Source: Phyllostachys edulis
Taxonomy: Eukaryota > Streptophyta > Magnoliopsida > Poales > Poaceae
DNA: 64,000 nt
Direction of reading: 5' to 3'
NCBI GenBank assembly: GCA_036346405.1
Contig: CM070563.1
Location: 33,097,298 to 33,161,297, forward strand
The notes under the pieces are model-generated. The model saw nothing but the letters and a program-made list of their open reading frames with translations, was not told the DNA's origin and did not search any database. This document shows, in pieces, positions 36,096 to 48,925 of the stretch; the first letter of the stretch is position 1; every line of letters starts with the position of its first letter. A program made the translations under genes and the position numbers.

Positions 36096-39000
36096 TGTAA
36101 CACCCCAAATTTTTTATTTTGGTTAAAAATAAATTTTAATTATTTTCCTTGAGTTTTCTGAATTTTTTAGAACTTTTAAAAGCTTTTCCTATTTATGTTA
36201 AAGCTAAAATAATTTATGTACAAAATTAAATACCAATGTTAAGTTAAAAATATTTTACTTAAGTCCAGAATGCCTGAGGAAATTTTTGTGAATTTTTTCA
36301 TACTTTTTGGACTTTACTTGCTATTTTCTAGAACTAAATTGAATTAACTAAAATGTTAAAATTTATAAATCAATCAAAATTCAGAAAATGAAATCGGGCG
36401 GAATTTCGTTCAGCCCATCTTCTATTTCGTGCCCATGGCCCAGCTGCCAACCCATCTCCTCCTCAAGACCGCCCCGCTAACCCTCCACTCACCGCCAAAG
36501 GGGAAATTTCTGCCGGCCCTGCTCTTCTTCTCCGTGGCCAGTCACGCCACACAACGCCACGCGGTACCGCTCTTCTGTGCCCAAGGCAGCAAGCCCATGC
36601 CGCCTCCTCTTGCTCCCTCCGCCACTCGCCCTACTTAAGCCACTCCCGAGCTCACCCCTTTCCCTTTCTCCTGCCATTCCTCCCCTTACCTCCTCTACAC
36701 CGAAAGCCAAAGAGGAATCACGAAAGCTCCACTCTCGAGCTGCTCGGCCGCCAAGTGCCGCCGCGGCCATCTGGTGAGCTCCACTGCCTACCGTCCACGT
36801 CACGGCACGTCCCACCACTCTAGGAGCTAGAGCCCCCTATCAATTGCAAGAATCCCCGTCAGTGGTGTCGCGCGCCGCCCTTCTTCCATATCACCAGCCA
36901 AATCTGCCGCCCCGGCCGCCCCTTCTTGCATGGTGAGCCCCCATTCAATTTGTCGCAAGTGAAGCACCGCCTCGGCTCCCTCTACCTCCCCTACCTTCCA
37001 TTGGAGTTCTCCCCCACCGGAGCATCGCCCCTACGGCCAACCGCCCGCACCGCCACCGGCTCCCGCCGCCCGTTCGCCTCCAGCCTCCTTAGATTCTACC
37101 AATAGCTCCGGTAAGTCCCCCTTAACGCCCTCGAGCTCATGCGCACCCAAAATCCTCCCCTATTCCTCTATGCCGCCGTCGGCCATTTCTTCTTCACTGG
37201 CTCCAACCGCCTCACACCATGGCCCGACTGCCCCCAGCCATCTACGGCCGCACCTCCACTGCCCTCGGGATCGCCTCAGGCTCGCGAGTCCATTTTTTAT
37301 GTTCATGACCTCCTCACCGCCACCCTCTCGCCGCTGGTGAAGCATGCCCGAGCCACCACCGGAGCCCCTGTTTTTGGTCCCTCTCTGCGCTGTCTTTTTC
37401 CCTCTGTGCGTGTGTGAGACTACATGTAAGTAGCCGACTGTGGCCTCACATCAGAAGATGGTCATCAGAAGTTAATGAGTGAAAGGATTAGTATGTATTG
37501 TAAAAGTACTTAGTGGGTTAATTAGAGTTATAAGGTTGTTAACCCTCTGATAGGTGAAATCTAAACTCAGTAATTAGATTATTAACCAAATGTTAGTATG
37601 ACAACACCATTGAAGTATAGGAACAAAAATCAGATAGGTCACATTGATTTATAGGTCTCACTGAATGGCAGTGAGTAGGATAAAATAGTTATTGAATGTT
37701 CTAATTAGTCAAAGACAGATGGTTGGATAGTAGGGGTAGATTAGTTAGTTAAACAAGGATTAGTAGAAAGATCAAACTGAATGGCATTGTAATTTAAGTT
37801 AATTAGTTGTCATTGTATGAGGATGTTAATAGGTTAAATAGTTAGTTAACCTCAGTGTATGAGTGTGCCACTAGCAAATTGCAACCGCAGATAATAGAGG
37901 TGCATACAATCACCATCAAAGTCTGCCGAAAGAGGAGAGCATATAAGAGGATTGATTTTGACTATATGATCATCGTGGATGTATACATAGAATGCTTGGA
38001 GAGAGAGTGCTTGTGAGTACTAGGTGGCTTGTTAAGGAAAAAATATCACCTAGGCTCTAGGTATTGCCCGTCATCATCTGTTCCCAGTAGCAAAACCATT
38101 CGTGATCCGAGAGCAGATTTGAGAGTATTACCTAATCAGGTAGTCTCGCCCTTATCGGTAACCATTGAGGAATGTTCCTGTGAACATTCCCTCTCTCTCC
38201 CCCTGTTAGATTTATCTACTTTTGTCTGTAGTATTTCCTTCATCAACTCCACTAGGTACGATTAGTTTTATCTGGAATACTTCTATCCTTCAAAATGTTG
38301 TTAGTTATGTTTACCTTCATCCGAAGTGTTTCCTTTTATTTGAATATATTTGAATTTGGTTTGTTTTCGCGTATAGATTTCGACGACTCCGGAGAGACTG
38401 ATCTTTGTGTAGAATTAGATCCCCAAGCATACGAGCAAGGCAAGTTACATCCTTTGATCATATTTGATCCCAGTATTTCAAATTATTTAAATTTTGTTTT
38501 AAATTATTATTGCATGTGTATTTCTATTCACTGTAATTTTAATACTTGTTTTTAAATTATAGTTATGCCTAAATCCTTTGTACTGCCAATCTCGACATTG
38601 AAATAAACCTACCTTGACACCTTAGATGAAAATCTAGTTGATACAATAGTATGAGCTAGAACATATTGAAAAACTTTATGCTTAGTCATGTTTAGACCAA
38701 AAATATTGAATTTGGGAAAATTTAGCCAAATGTTCAAACATGATTTAATTGAGCCTATGATATTGTTTTACCATAGGACTTTTGCGAATGACTTTCGAAA
38801 AGCAAAAAAAAAATGAAAATTGGTTTAGACTTGGGTGGAATGGATGTTTGGATAGGTGCAGGTTTATGCACAGGATCGATTCATTTCAATGATCGAGGCC
38901 CAGGGGTTCTTGTGGAAAGTCGCCCAAGTCAATTAAGGACCGGTCTTCAAGCCGCAACTTGCCAAGCCTTACCGTACAACCACAAGTCTGAAGTGGGTAG

Positions 39001-39961
39001 GACTTGGCTAAATAATTTGTTTCATTTCACCGTGGTTGTGCCATCCTGTTGCATGGGGGTCTTTTATGATCTACTTTTATACATTCCCACATGGCGCAAA
39101 AGGGGGCTTGATCTGGCGGATGGTTCAATCCAAATGAGGTGAAACCTTAGCAAGGCGGGACTACGGTGGGATTATGCATTGTGAAGGCCTTGTGATAATG
39201 ACTTAGTCGCACACCTTTGGCAGTGTGTCAGACGGCATTATAAGTTAATTATCTCTTGTGGGTAAAGCTGTACAACCATTGTAGAATGTAAAACTATTCG
39301 AATAGCTGTGTCCACGATCATGGACATGCTGAAGCAAAGCCAATGCAAAGTTAGATTTTTTTTGTTTTGATTTTAAAAGACTTTATCAAATGTTTTATCC
39401 AAATGGGAAATTGGGCAGGTAGCCATGTGATAGGAGGGTATCCTTCACCACACTTGTATGAATGTTATCTGACTATAAAACTGAGAATTGAGAAAATAAA
39501 TTTTAGTTATAGAATAACTTCTTTGGAACTTAGTACAAGTATTTAAAAGAAAACATCGCTTTATGCAAAATTAACCCTATAAGCCATCCTTTGTTATACC
39601 CTCATGCATTATCATCTGTTATTGGGTGTAACTTATAGAGTACATTCATTTGTACTCACCTTGCTTAATAAATTGTTGATCAGGAGATGATTACTCTGAG
39701 GAGAATGAGAACGTGGACGACTAGGCTACGCCCCCAGACGATTGCATGTGGCGAATCGTGTGGTCTACCTTGCTACTTTTGCTTCCGCCGTATTTTACTT
39801 TTGGACTTATGCTCCTTTTGTATTAAACTCGCACTTTTATGATTATCGCGCATTATGGTTATGTTATCACCTTTTGTTTAAACTGTGTACTCTAGCTACA
39901 GATCATGGGACTAGAGTGGAATACATAGAGGATCCGGGATCCTTCACTCCCGGGTCCGACA
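36096..39961 (+). mobile_element. Solo LTR I (3866 bp)
   Basis: It runs from TGTAACACCCCAAATTT to CCCGGGTCCGACA, flanked by CTTTT at 36091-36095 and 39962-39966. There is no primer-binding site, gag or pol. Its middle is GC-rich (about 36,430-37,400), like the promoter-proximal part of the other long LTRs, and it carries CTATTCGAATAG at 39294-39305. It is a lone LTR of a Tekay/Del-like family, inserted in C's 3' LTR. Confidence 0.85.
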
Positions 39962-41469
39962 CTTTTGCCTCAACTGAAGCCCAGCCTCCCGTTTTCCTTT
40001 GCTCGTGCGTAAGCCCACTCAGCCGAGAGCCTCCCATGACCTTTCCCTTTTTCTTGTTTCCACTGCCCGGTGGGACCAAGCCATATACGCACGTGGGCTT
40101 CATTCCCAAATTGTCCCTGGACAAGACTTTTGAGTCTGAGTGCGTCATGCCATGGTTGTGCCGACTCCCTTGTGGACTCCCTATCCGGTGCTATTTAAAG
40201 GCTGCCCCTCGCGTCAATTTCTCCGCACCGCAATCCTCTTCCGAAGCACTAAACCTCCAACTTCGCTCCCATCCGCATTGTGCCAGATTTCATCACCAAG
40301 CCACCATTTGCCGCGCTCTTATCTGCTAGATTTCTTCACCATCAATGCATCTCCGGTCGTGATTCCACTGCCGTCGGGTCCGCAATACCGTGGACTACTC
40401 CTTGCTTCCATCATCTCCCTTCGAGGAACTCCAGAGCACCGTTTTTGGTTTCAACATTGAAACTCGGCCGCCGCCACCCAAACCGATCTACCTGTTCTGG
40501 TGAGCCCTTGTGCCCTTTTATCTGTGTCATATTGTGCCTTATGCTATTCTCATCTAATCCCCCACCTTCTCCTTGTTTTTTTTTTGCCACCGAGTTGTCG
40601 CTGCTGGCCGAGCCATCCCCGTCGCTGAAGTCTTCACCGCTGACGAGTCGTCGCCGACATTGCTACGCCTCCACCTCCCAGAGTATCACCATCTCCTCAG
40701 GGTTCTGTTTTGGCATCTCGCTGGACCTCCCTCATCGTCGGTTGCCCTCACCGCCATCAAACCCGAGCGCCGAGCCAAGAGCTCCTTTGCTTCTGTTCTC
40801 TTTCTCATGTTCTCTCTGTGATCTCCTTCCTTTGTTGACGTGGCATGCCACCTCCCCTTCCACATTGGTGTCCACCTAAGCCCCTTTGCTTGTGTGGCAC
40901 CCCAGTCAAGGCCAAGTGGCAGCTTAGCTTCTCAAACCTAATCCATAATCCTAGAAACCAGTCCTCCATACCCTAGGTCAATGCCGAGTGGATCCCACTT
41001 GTCAAATTCATTTTCTTTGTTATCTTTCAGCTCAAAATCATTGATGATGTCATGCTGACGCAATAAATTATTTTCCTTCAGAGAAACAATTCCCTAAATC
41101 TGAAATTCTGATTCTATCATTTCATGTGAATCTTCCAAAGCTCATATCTTTTGCATCCGAACTCCGATTGAGTCCATTAAAATTCCTAAATTCATCTAAA
41201 TTCGATATATATTTATCTGAGATTTTTATTTAATTTTTGGAGTTTGTTTTATCTCTACTATCTATTTATTTAGTTTATTTGCTTGTTTGCGAGTAGACGT
41301 TGATTCTTTGGGAAGCTTTGAGCAAGGAGGAGTACACCAAGATCAAGATCAATTCGAACATTTATTCCAAGGCAAGCTATAGTCCTTTGATCATATTGAA
41401 CCTATGATTTCAAAAGTATATTGTTTTATACAATTGCATGCTATATTTATATAAATGGTTTTGGGATTA
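39962..41469 (+). repeat. 3' LTR of element C, part 2 of 4
   Basis: It continues the match to the 5' LTR, including the ACTTTTGCCTC...GAAGCCCAGCC block (compare 30,603) and the TATTTAAA box, up to GATTA (41465-41469), the target of solo LTR J. Confidence 0.85.
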
Positions 41470-44400
41470 TGTAACACCCTGGCTATGCGGAAACCAAAAT
41501 GTTACCTAAAAGACTAACATACAACAACACTACAGAATAATTTCAACCAACTTTCAAATAGTAACCTAAAATGATCAGTATCTAGAAGAATGGATATAAG
41601 AATTGAATCAGAATTCGTCAACAATTCAATCTCAAACATCTAATCAGATTGAGTTGATTACGGTAATACTATCAAGAGTCTATACGCAGTTCATTAACCC
41701 ATTGCTAATCCAACCATATCAATGAAGGTCGATAATATCAACCATCAACCAAACTTTTAATTCATGAATGACCTAATGCTAACAATCAAACTCAACATGA
41801 GCCTGGTCTACTACTAGCTAACGTTCTAACCAATAAAAACTAAGACATTTCTCTAAAATCCGGTAGAACCTCCTTTGTAAAGATGGCTATCCCGGAGGTT
41901 CAAACAGTTTAATATAGCATCACTCATCAATCAAATCATCCAATTTAAACGAAGCATCACAAGACATCCAAAATATGCTAAACAACCTAAGCATAGTCAA
42001 AAGGGCATCCATAATTACAATCAAAACATCCACCATGAAGGATGGTCACAAAACTGAACCTAGGCAATTATCAAGAATATAAATTGTGAATAATTGGACT
42101 AGTTTATTCTTTGTAGTTTGTGTTTATGTGTCGTGCATCATGGCTACCCCTTCCCATGCATGTCGATGCCTCGAGAGGTACCTAGCAAACACAACACAGC
42201 AAGTGTGAGTCCACGACTCAGCAAAGTGCAATAGTAAATCAAACATAGCATCATAAGTAGTCAAAGGGAACAAACAACTCCGTCATGAATACAACGCTAA
42301 TTACCTCAAATCCATCTCTTATGACAGCGTCATAAGTAATCAAAGGGATTAAACAATCCCCACCTGAACAACCACCTTATATATCACAACCCATCTCTTA
42401 TGCCAGCATCATATGCTAAACAACAAATCCATAACTTATGCAGAAGTGCAATGAATATGTCATGAATGCAAAATACTTCACTTCTTTGCAATTACCGGTA
42501 ATGCTAAGTATGTATCCATCGATATATACTCTAAGCATGTGCCCTCTAGGCACAGGGATCCAAAGCCCACACTCCGCAAGTGTGGGGACCAGGCCCGTCC
42601 AATGCAGGACGGGGATCTCAAGAAAACAGCCCTTGGCTACCACGTAGTCCAATGTTTAGAAATGAACATGTAGAAATGCAAATGTGTATGTCCATTATCA
42701 TTATCATGATTCATCATTAACAAGGTAGCCTCACTGCTCACCTTGTCCTATCATTCCTGCCATCAACATATAACCATTATCATGCAAGCATCACCATATA
42801 AACAGTAATATGTACGTATCATCATGTAACCATTAGCATGCAACATCATGTAAACATTTTCAAGTAGTAAGCATCATCATTAAACTATGGCATTAGGCTC
42901 ATCAACATTACCAAGCAACAATCAACATCAATCAACTATAGCATTCACCGAGTACGTAATATAACAACCCATTAATAATACTTGCACTTGCCTCAACCAT
43001 GAGACAAACGACAAAAGGTGGAATGCTCCAGCATCGGGGTTCACCACCACCTCAGTGTTAGCCACAGCCGAATCACCACCATCACCATCATCATTCCCCT
43101 CATGCAAGCAAATAGCAACCCACGTACCACCACCATCATACATGAGCATCAACCAAGCATCAATCAGCACAAGTAAAGTGAATCAACCCAAAAACTGAAA
43201 ATCTGACAATGATCTACCAAATCTAATCCCTCCCTCAGAAAGCTTGCCCATCCTTACCAACACAACAGCAGCAGCAGCCAACGAACAAGAGATCATGCCA
43301 GCGTTGCAAAATTGGGCTCGCAACCGGACGCCCTCATGTCCCCAAACAGCCCCACCGCGCTCGCCACGTCCCTGCTCTTGACGTATCCATCCATCATCAC
43401 ATTCCACAATGCGCACATCCTAGCACTAAATTGGAGACATGGCCATCTTGTGCCACAATGTGATGGAATGGAACCTCTGCTCCAGAACCTGTAGCGCCGG
43501 TCCCTACAGACCAGAAACCACACAACAATGTGGCACCAAAGAGGGACATGAAGTATGGCTCTTAAGTTTCAATATAATGATCAATTCAAGTGTTTTAAAT
43601 CGGTGAGTGTGCAAAGCATGGGAAGAGACAAATCCATCCTCTAACACATGCCTACAGGTCCTGCTCCATTCCCTGATACCAGCCTGCAGGAAGGATTTGT
43701 TCAAGTAAGCCCAACGGCAACAGAACAAGAAACCATAGCATTGTCCAATTTTGTCCACCAATTATTGATGAACACTACTCTCACATTATCCTTGCAGTAA
43801 TCGGGAAAATGAGCACGCGCATAAGAGGTTCCAAGAACCTAATTTCCCCAAGAGTACTAGGCCAAGAGCCGCACTACTCTTGGCTGGGCAGCAGAAAACC
43901 TACTAGCAAGACTACTGGAGCTCAATCGATCAACGGAGTGGGTGGCACCTGGGCAGGTGGGCGAGTGGCGGATGAACCAGAGGGAGGCGACGCCGCTTGC
44001 CAAAGCAATCCTGTGGCGAGACGGAGTAGAAGACGAGCCGGCGAAGCCGAGGAGCCGGCAGTGTCGGGTGAGCCGACCAGACCGGCGGCGGCCGGGCCAG
44101 TAGAGCCCCGGAGACAGCGGCGAGGAGGGAACTCCGTATGCGGGCACTGCCAGAGTGGCGGCAGCGAGGTTCGCGTCGTCGATCGAGTCGCCGGAGTTAG
44201 AGCTCTACTGCTGCGGCGAGGCAGTGGAGGGCGTCGGCAGCGGCAGTAGGGTGGGCGCCGGCAGAGAGGAGTGACCGCGCGCGGCAGAGTAGGGACCCAA
44301 CAAGGACGACAACGGTGGTGGCGCCGTCGCCGGCAGCGGCGTCCTGGGAGCGGGAGCTCGGCAAGCACTCGGGCGGCTCCAATGGCCAGAGGAGGCGGAG

Positions 44401-44689
44401 GCTTGAAGAAAGGAAATGGGAAGGGGTGGGCGGCGTCCAGCACAGGGGGAAAGGCGGCTGGGTTAGGAGAATTAGGGGGGAAAAATAAAGAAGCTAGGGT
44501 TTGAAGAGTCCTTGTCTTTTGCTTTATAGGGTTGGTCCCCTTGGGCCAAAGAAACCATGGGCCGGAAGCCCATTCTCTAGGAAAAAATAAGTCAGAAGTT
44601 ACGCTTCTAACTTCATTTAATTTTATTTTAATTCTATTTAATTTTCTTTCTCACTCCATTAAATCTCAAAGGTTAAACGGGATATTACA
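41470..44689 (-). mobile_element. Solo LTR J (3220 bp)
   Basis: It runs from TGTAACACCCTGGC to GGGATATTACA, flanked by GATTA at 41465-41469 and 44690-44694. Read on the minus strand it starts TGTAATATCCC and ends CAGGGTGTTACA, parallel to the F/K LTRs. It shares with them the block around GGACTCAC...GGTACCTC...CATGCATGGGA (minus, about 42,140-42,230; compare 7235-7300). 43,930-44,420 is GC-rich, and long frames there are compositional. No interior is present. Confidence 0.8.
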
Positions 44690-45005
44690 GATTAGTTATT
44701 ACCTGTTTGTCATTATGCCTCCATTGATTATTTGAATGCCATGAATCATTTGTCACCCTAGCATGGATAATTTTAGTTGAACATATTTGTATCACCAACA
44801 TGGGTAGTGTACAAATGCTTAGTTAAGCTTAGTTACGATGGATTCATAATCACATGTGTCATAATGATTAATATTGACTTCATGAAATATGGAATCGTTG
44901 TGGTTAACTACTGCTGTTATTAAAACTTGTGTACCATGACGGGGTGTGTCATTGGTCTTGGTTAAATAAAATGATTTTCGCTCGAGCGAGTGGATGGTGG
45001 ATAGT
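44690..45005 (+). repeat. 3' LTR of element C, part 3 of 4
   Basis: It resumes the LTR at TTAGTTATTACCTG (compare 32,098 of the 5' LTR) and stops at ATAGT (45001-45005), the target of element D. Confidence 0.85.
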
Positions 45006-48000
45006 TGTAACATCCCAATTTTCTGAGCTTTAAAAATAATCCTTTAATAGTTAGTAGGAGAAAATTCACCATTTGCTTTCATTTGAATTTAATTCAAAAG
45101 CTTAAAATGGACTTTGTACATCAAAACCATTTAATATGATTAAAGTTAACATCAACAATGGCCAAAACAATTTTATTTGGATTCTATGTGCTTGGATATA
45201 TTTTCTATATTTTTCTAGAATTTTTCCAAGTTCATTTGCTATTTTCTATTGCTTATTTGGATTTCTGATATTTTCTAAAAAGGACAATGTATTTAAAATC
45301 TCAGATAATCTTCTAGGCCAAATCTTCCTTCGATCCGGCCCATTCCGGCCCAGCCCCTCTCTCCGCTCGTGGCCCATCTCCTAGCCCATTCTCATGAAAT
45401 GAAGCAGTTCTCAATTTTATGCTGCTCATTAGTTCGCTAAGCCCGGCCGCAAGGCCTTCGCATCGCTGACCGGTGGGCTGCTCTCCTTCTCTCTCTGGCT
45501 GGTGGACCACGTGGATGTCGTCGTCTCCGACTCGTCTTCCTCTTCGCGCGAGCCCGAGCCGTCCGCCATTGAAACTCCGTGAGCTCCGTCCGACAACGGA
45601 GATTTTCCAACTAAATCTCTTCTAGAAATCGTGCCAAAATCTTATCTCTATTTCCCCGCAACCGAATCAAATCAAATTTTATCACGAATCGGCCTCTATC
45701 TCCTAGAATCCCGGATTTCTCTTTCGTGTTCTTCACGGACTCGATTTGGGATCTCCTTATCCCGTGCTGCCCCGGCCCTATAAATAGGTCCCCAAGGATC
45801 GCCAGCGCCTCCTGATCCCAAAGCCGACACCCATTGAGCCCCAGTCACTCCAGAGCCGCCATAATCCGAGCTTTAGGGTTTGTCGTCGCCGTCGGTTTTT
45901 TCTTGAATTCCGACACTGTCGTCCTCGCCCTGTGATCGTGGTCTGCATCGCCGTGTTCGTTGTCGTGTGGGCTACCTCCAGATACCTTCCCCGAAGCCAA
46001 TACCTCACCGGAGATCCCGTCCGATAAAACCGAATCTTCTCCGCCGCTTGGAGCTCGCCGCCGGCCATCTTCGTTGTTCTTGTGCACCCGTGAGTACACC
46101 AATAGATGCGCAATATCACCCTCTACATTCTGGTACCACCCATCGCCATCGCCGTGCACTGGTTCGCCGTTGCCGGCCAGTCCAGAGGTCCTCGCCGGCG
46201 TCCAAGCTAACGTGGAAGCCATCTCGCAGCCGTGCGTGCAGTGTCGCCAACGGTCGCCTCGACCTCCACCTCGGTACGACGTGGCGATCGATCCAATCCA
46301 TAGTAATGGCTTGGTAGACTTGGTCTCTGTGAGCCATGAGATCGACGTGGGTCCCACATGTCGATTTTCTTTTTAATTCCTTTATTCGAAAGGCCGACGC
46401 TATCGCTATGCAATAATCTGAATTTTCTTCAGAAGAATAATTCGGATAATTCTGTTAAATCTAAATTAGGGTTTTCTTTAGATTTCAAACTTTCCAAGCT
46501 CATATCTTTTGCATCCGAACTTTGTTTGAACCCATTCAAATTTCTAAATTCATCTAAATTCAATATCTATTTATCTGAGATTTTTATTTCATTTTTGGAG
46601 TTTATTTTGCCTCTATTATTTATTTGTTTTGTTTATTTGCTTTCGTTTGCGAGTAGACGTCGATACTTCGGGAAGATTTGAAGAAGAAGAAACACCTCAA
46701 GAGTAAGATCAGTACTTAGACCTAGTTTTCAAAATATTTTGATTCAAATTATTGTATTTACTTTAAAGTATTTATTTAAATGCTTTTGGGATTAGTTAAT
46801 ATCCAATTTGTTATGACCACCTTGTCTATTTGTATGCCATAATCTTTTGTCACCCTAGTTTGGTTCATTTAGTTGGTGCTATCGTATTACCAACGTGGGT
46901 TGGTTAGATACGATTAGTTTGCCTAGCCATGCTACGAGTCATCATCTGATGTAAGTTGCAAATATAAACTTGACTAAGTGACTATGGAACTATGTGATAA
47001 AAATTGTGTGTACTATGTGCTATTACTCGTTAATGGCATATGTTGCACTTAACCAACAGGTTGGGAAAGGATTTAGACTGGGGCAAGTGGTCTGATATAC
47101 TTTTATGGTGGATCTGTGTTGGCGGGAATGATAGGTTAGAATTTGGAAGTCTTGCCTCGGTCAATTAAGAACTTAACCTTGTGTGCCATTGAACTGGGCC
47201 TTTCGTACAACCACATGCCTGGTATGGGACGGGCCTAATTTAGTAAGTTATGGATTCTTGATATTGATTACTCAGGTTGTAGGTTAGCTGTGTCGGATTG
47301 GGTGGAGGTGTATACTACCAAGTAGTCGCATCGCGGGGCGGTTCACCGTTTCCCTGTCCAACGGTGTGCGTCTGTGGCGGCTAAGCATACCGTGAGTGTC
47401 AATGTCGATATGAAGTTTCTGAACTGTTTTGTTACGACTAGTGCTAGCTACACTAGTTGTATCTTGTGGGTAAAGTGTACAACCTCTACAGAGTGTTAAT
47501 CAATCTATTCGAATAGCCGCGTCTGCGGTCATGGACATGCTCGGGGATTTCACACGAGGGGTAGATTTTCATAAAACTTGGGTAGGGACAGCTTTGTGAG
47601 ATAACTTATGCAACTGTGTGAATAACTTGTTTAGGACCTGTGTCTTTGGGAAACAACTGATAAAATTACTATTGGTTATTTGTTTTGAATTATGCTCTCA
47701 ATCTATTATTTGTATTCAATTGCAAATGTCACATTTCTGCAAAAGAACCACAGAAGCCATTCCTTTGGAATAAGCCTGCATCTATAAATTGCACTCTGTG
47801 GTATGACTTGTGAGTACAGTTATGTACTCATGCTTGTTGTAAAACATACAGCAAAAGTGGAGGGATCGTCAGTCAACAAGGTCTACTTCAAGGATCGTGG
47901 TGAACTAAGTCACGCTACTCCCAAATTGATTGCTCGTGGGCATATGGACGGCTTCACCGGGTTATTCTGCTTGTTTCACGCGGCTTCATTGAGCTATTTG

Positions 48001-48194
48001 CCCTCTCAAGCATTAATTGTAAGCTTTGACCTTAAGGTCTCTACTCTGATGTTTATTGTTATTTGCCTATTTATTAGCTATCTTTGTATACAGAAATGAT
48101 ATTTCACTGATGTTGCCACTGTGTGCACTAGCGTGATCCTGGACTAGTGCAGTATACACAGAGGGTCCAGAATTGCATATTTTGGGTCCCGACA
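45006..48194 (+). repeat. 5' LTR of element D (3189 bp)
   Basis: It runs from TGTAACATCCCAATTTTCTGAG to GGGTCCCGACA. It contains TATAAATA at 45779-45786 and CTATTCGAATAG at 47505-47516. It is collinear with 53616-56796. Confidence 0.9.
45779..45786 (+). promoter_or_regulatory. TATA box of element D 5' LTR
   Basis: TATAAATAGG follows a GC-rich stretch (CCGTGCTGCCCCGGCCC) and is kept in the 3' LTR at 54392-54399. It is a canonical plant core promoter shape and would start the element's RNA about 30 bp downstream. Confidence 0.6.
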
Positions 48195-48198
48195 GAGG

Positions 48199-48210
48199 TG
48201 GTATCGAGCT
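48199..48210 (+). other. Primer-binding site of element D
   Basis: TGGTATCGAGCT lies a few bases after the LTR end, at the same spacing as in C. It resembles TGGTATCAGAGC, the initiator methionine tRNA complement, with a small change. Confidence 0.65.
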
Positions 48211-48925
48211 GTGTTGATCAGAGGTCGCGACCTTAGTTAGAATGGCCGTTTTAAGGAAACTTCAAAAACCTATTTTACAAATGGAAAATCATAATGATGT
48301 GTTAATCTCATCTTGTCTAGCTTCTATACTCTTCTATTCTATTCCTTTCTCATCTATATTCTATCTCACCGTTTTGAGTATTAAAGTGGACTCGCTTCCC
48401 TCATAACCTCTATAGTGGTCGTTATCTGTACCAAATGTCTCAGTGGATACCCAAGAGCTATTTTCAGCAACTCTTTGAAGGCCATGCAACCACCAACAAC
48501 GCGTCAACATCTCCCCAAGTGTTCAAGACAAGTTCGTTGCAAGAATTGAAGACCAAGAAGAAGTTGTACGTCGCCCCTGTCTTTCTCCAAGCTTTGCCTT
48601 CTAGGATCGCAAGCAGTCAACGGTTGATGAAGACCGCGACCAGTTTGAGTTTTCTTCAGACCAGCCATATAGGATAAATCAGTGTGGCTCCTCTCGTGTG
48701 TTGAGCCAAGTCACCCAGTTGGGTTAGAGTTTAATTGACTAGACGATTAGTTTTTGTCTTCTTTCTCTTGTGTGTAGTTTGTTTGTGAGTTTTGTGTTTC
48801 TTGATAGCTTTCCGGCTATTTGTGTGTTTCTTGGTGTTCCTTGGGTTAAACCTGCTCCCTTAGTAGATTGTCTTCCCTTACCTTATGCTTTTCTCTCTCA
48901 TCTATTAGCCTTGGTCAACCAGTAA
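48211..48925 (+). other. 5' leader of element D
   Basis: Non-coding leader between primer-binding site and gag. A frame at 48,435-48,677 shows no domain and is probably a leader by-product. Confidence 0.5.

Noticed and set aside
43857..44443. Long frames on both strands, up to 173 codons
   Set aside because: The stretch is the GC-rich part of solo LTR J; frames overlap on both strands with Arg/Pro/Ala-rich low-complexity products.
45778..46376. Frames of 110-170 codons on both strands
   Set aside because: They fall in D's 5' LTR next to the TATA box, and matching frames occur in the 3' LTR (54,275-54,830) with shifts; no protein family is recognisable.
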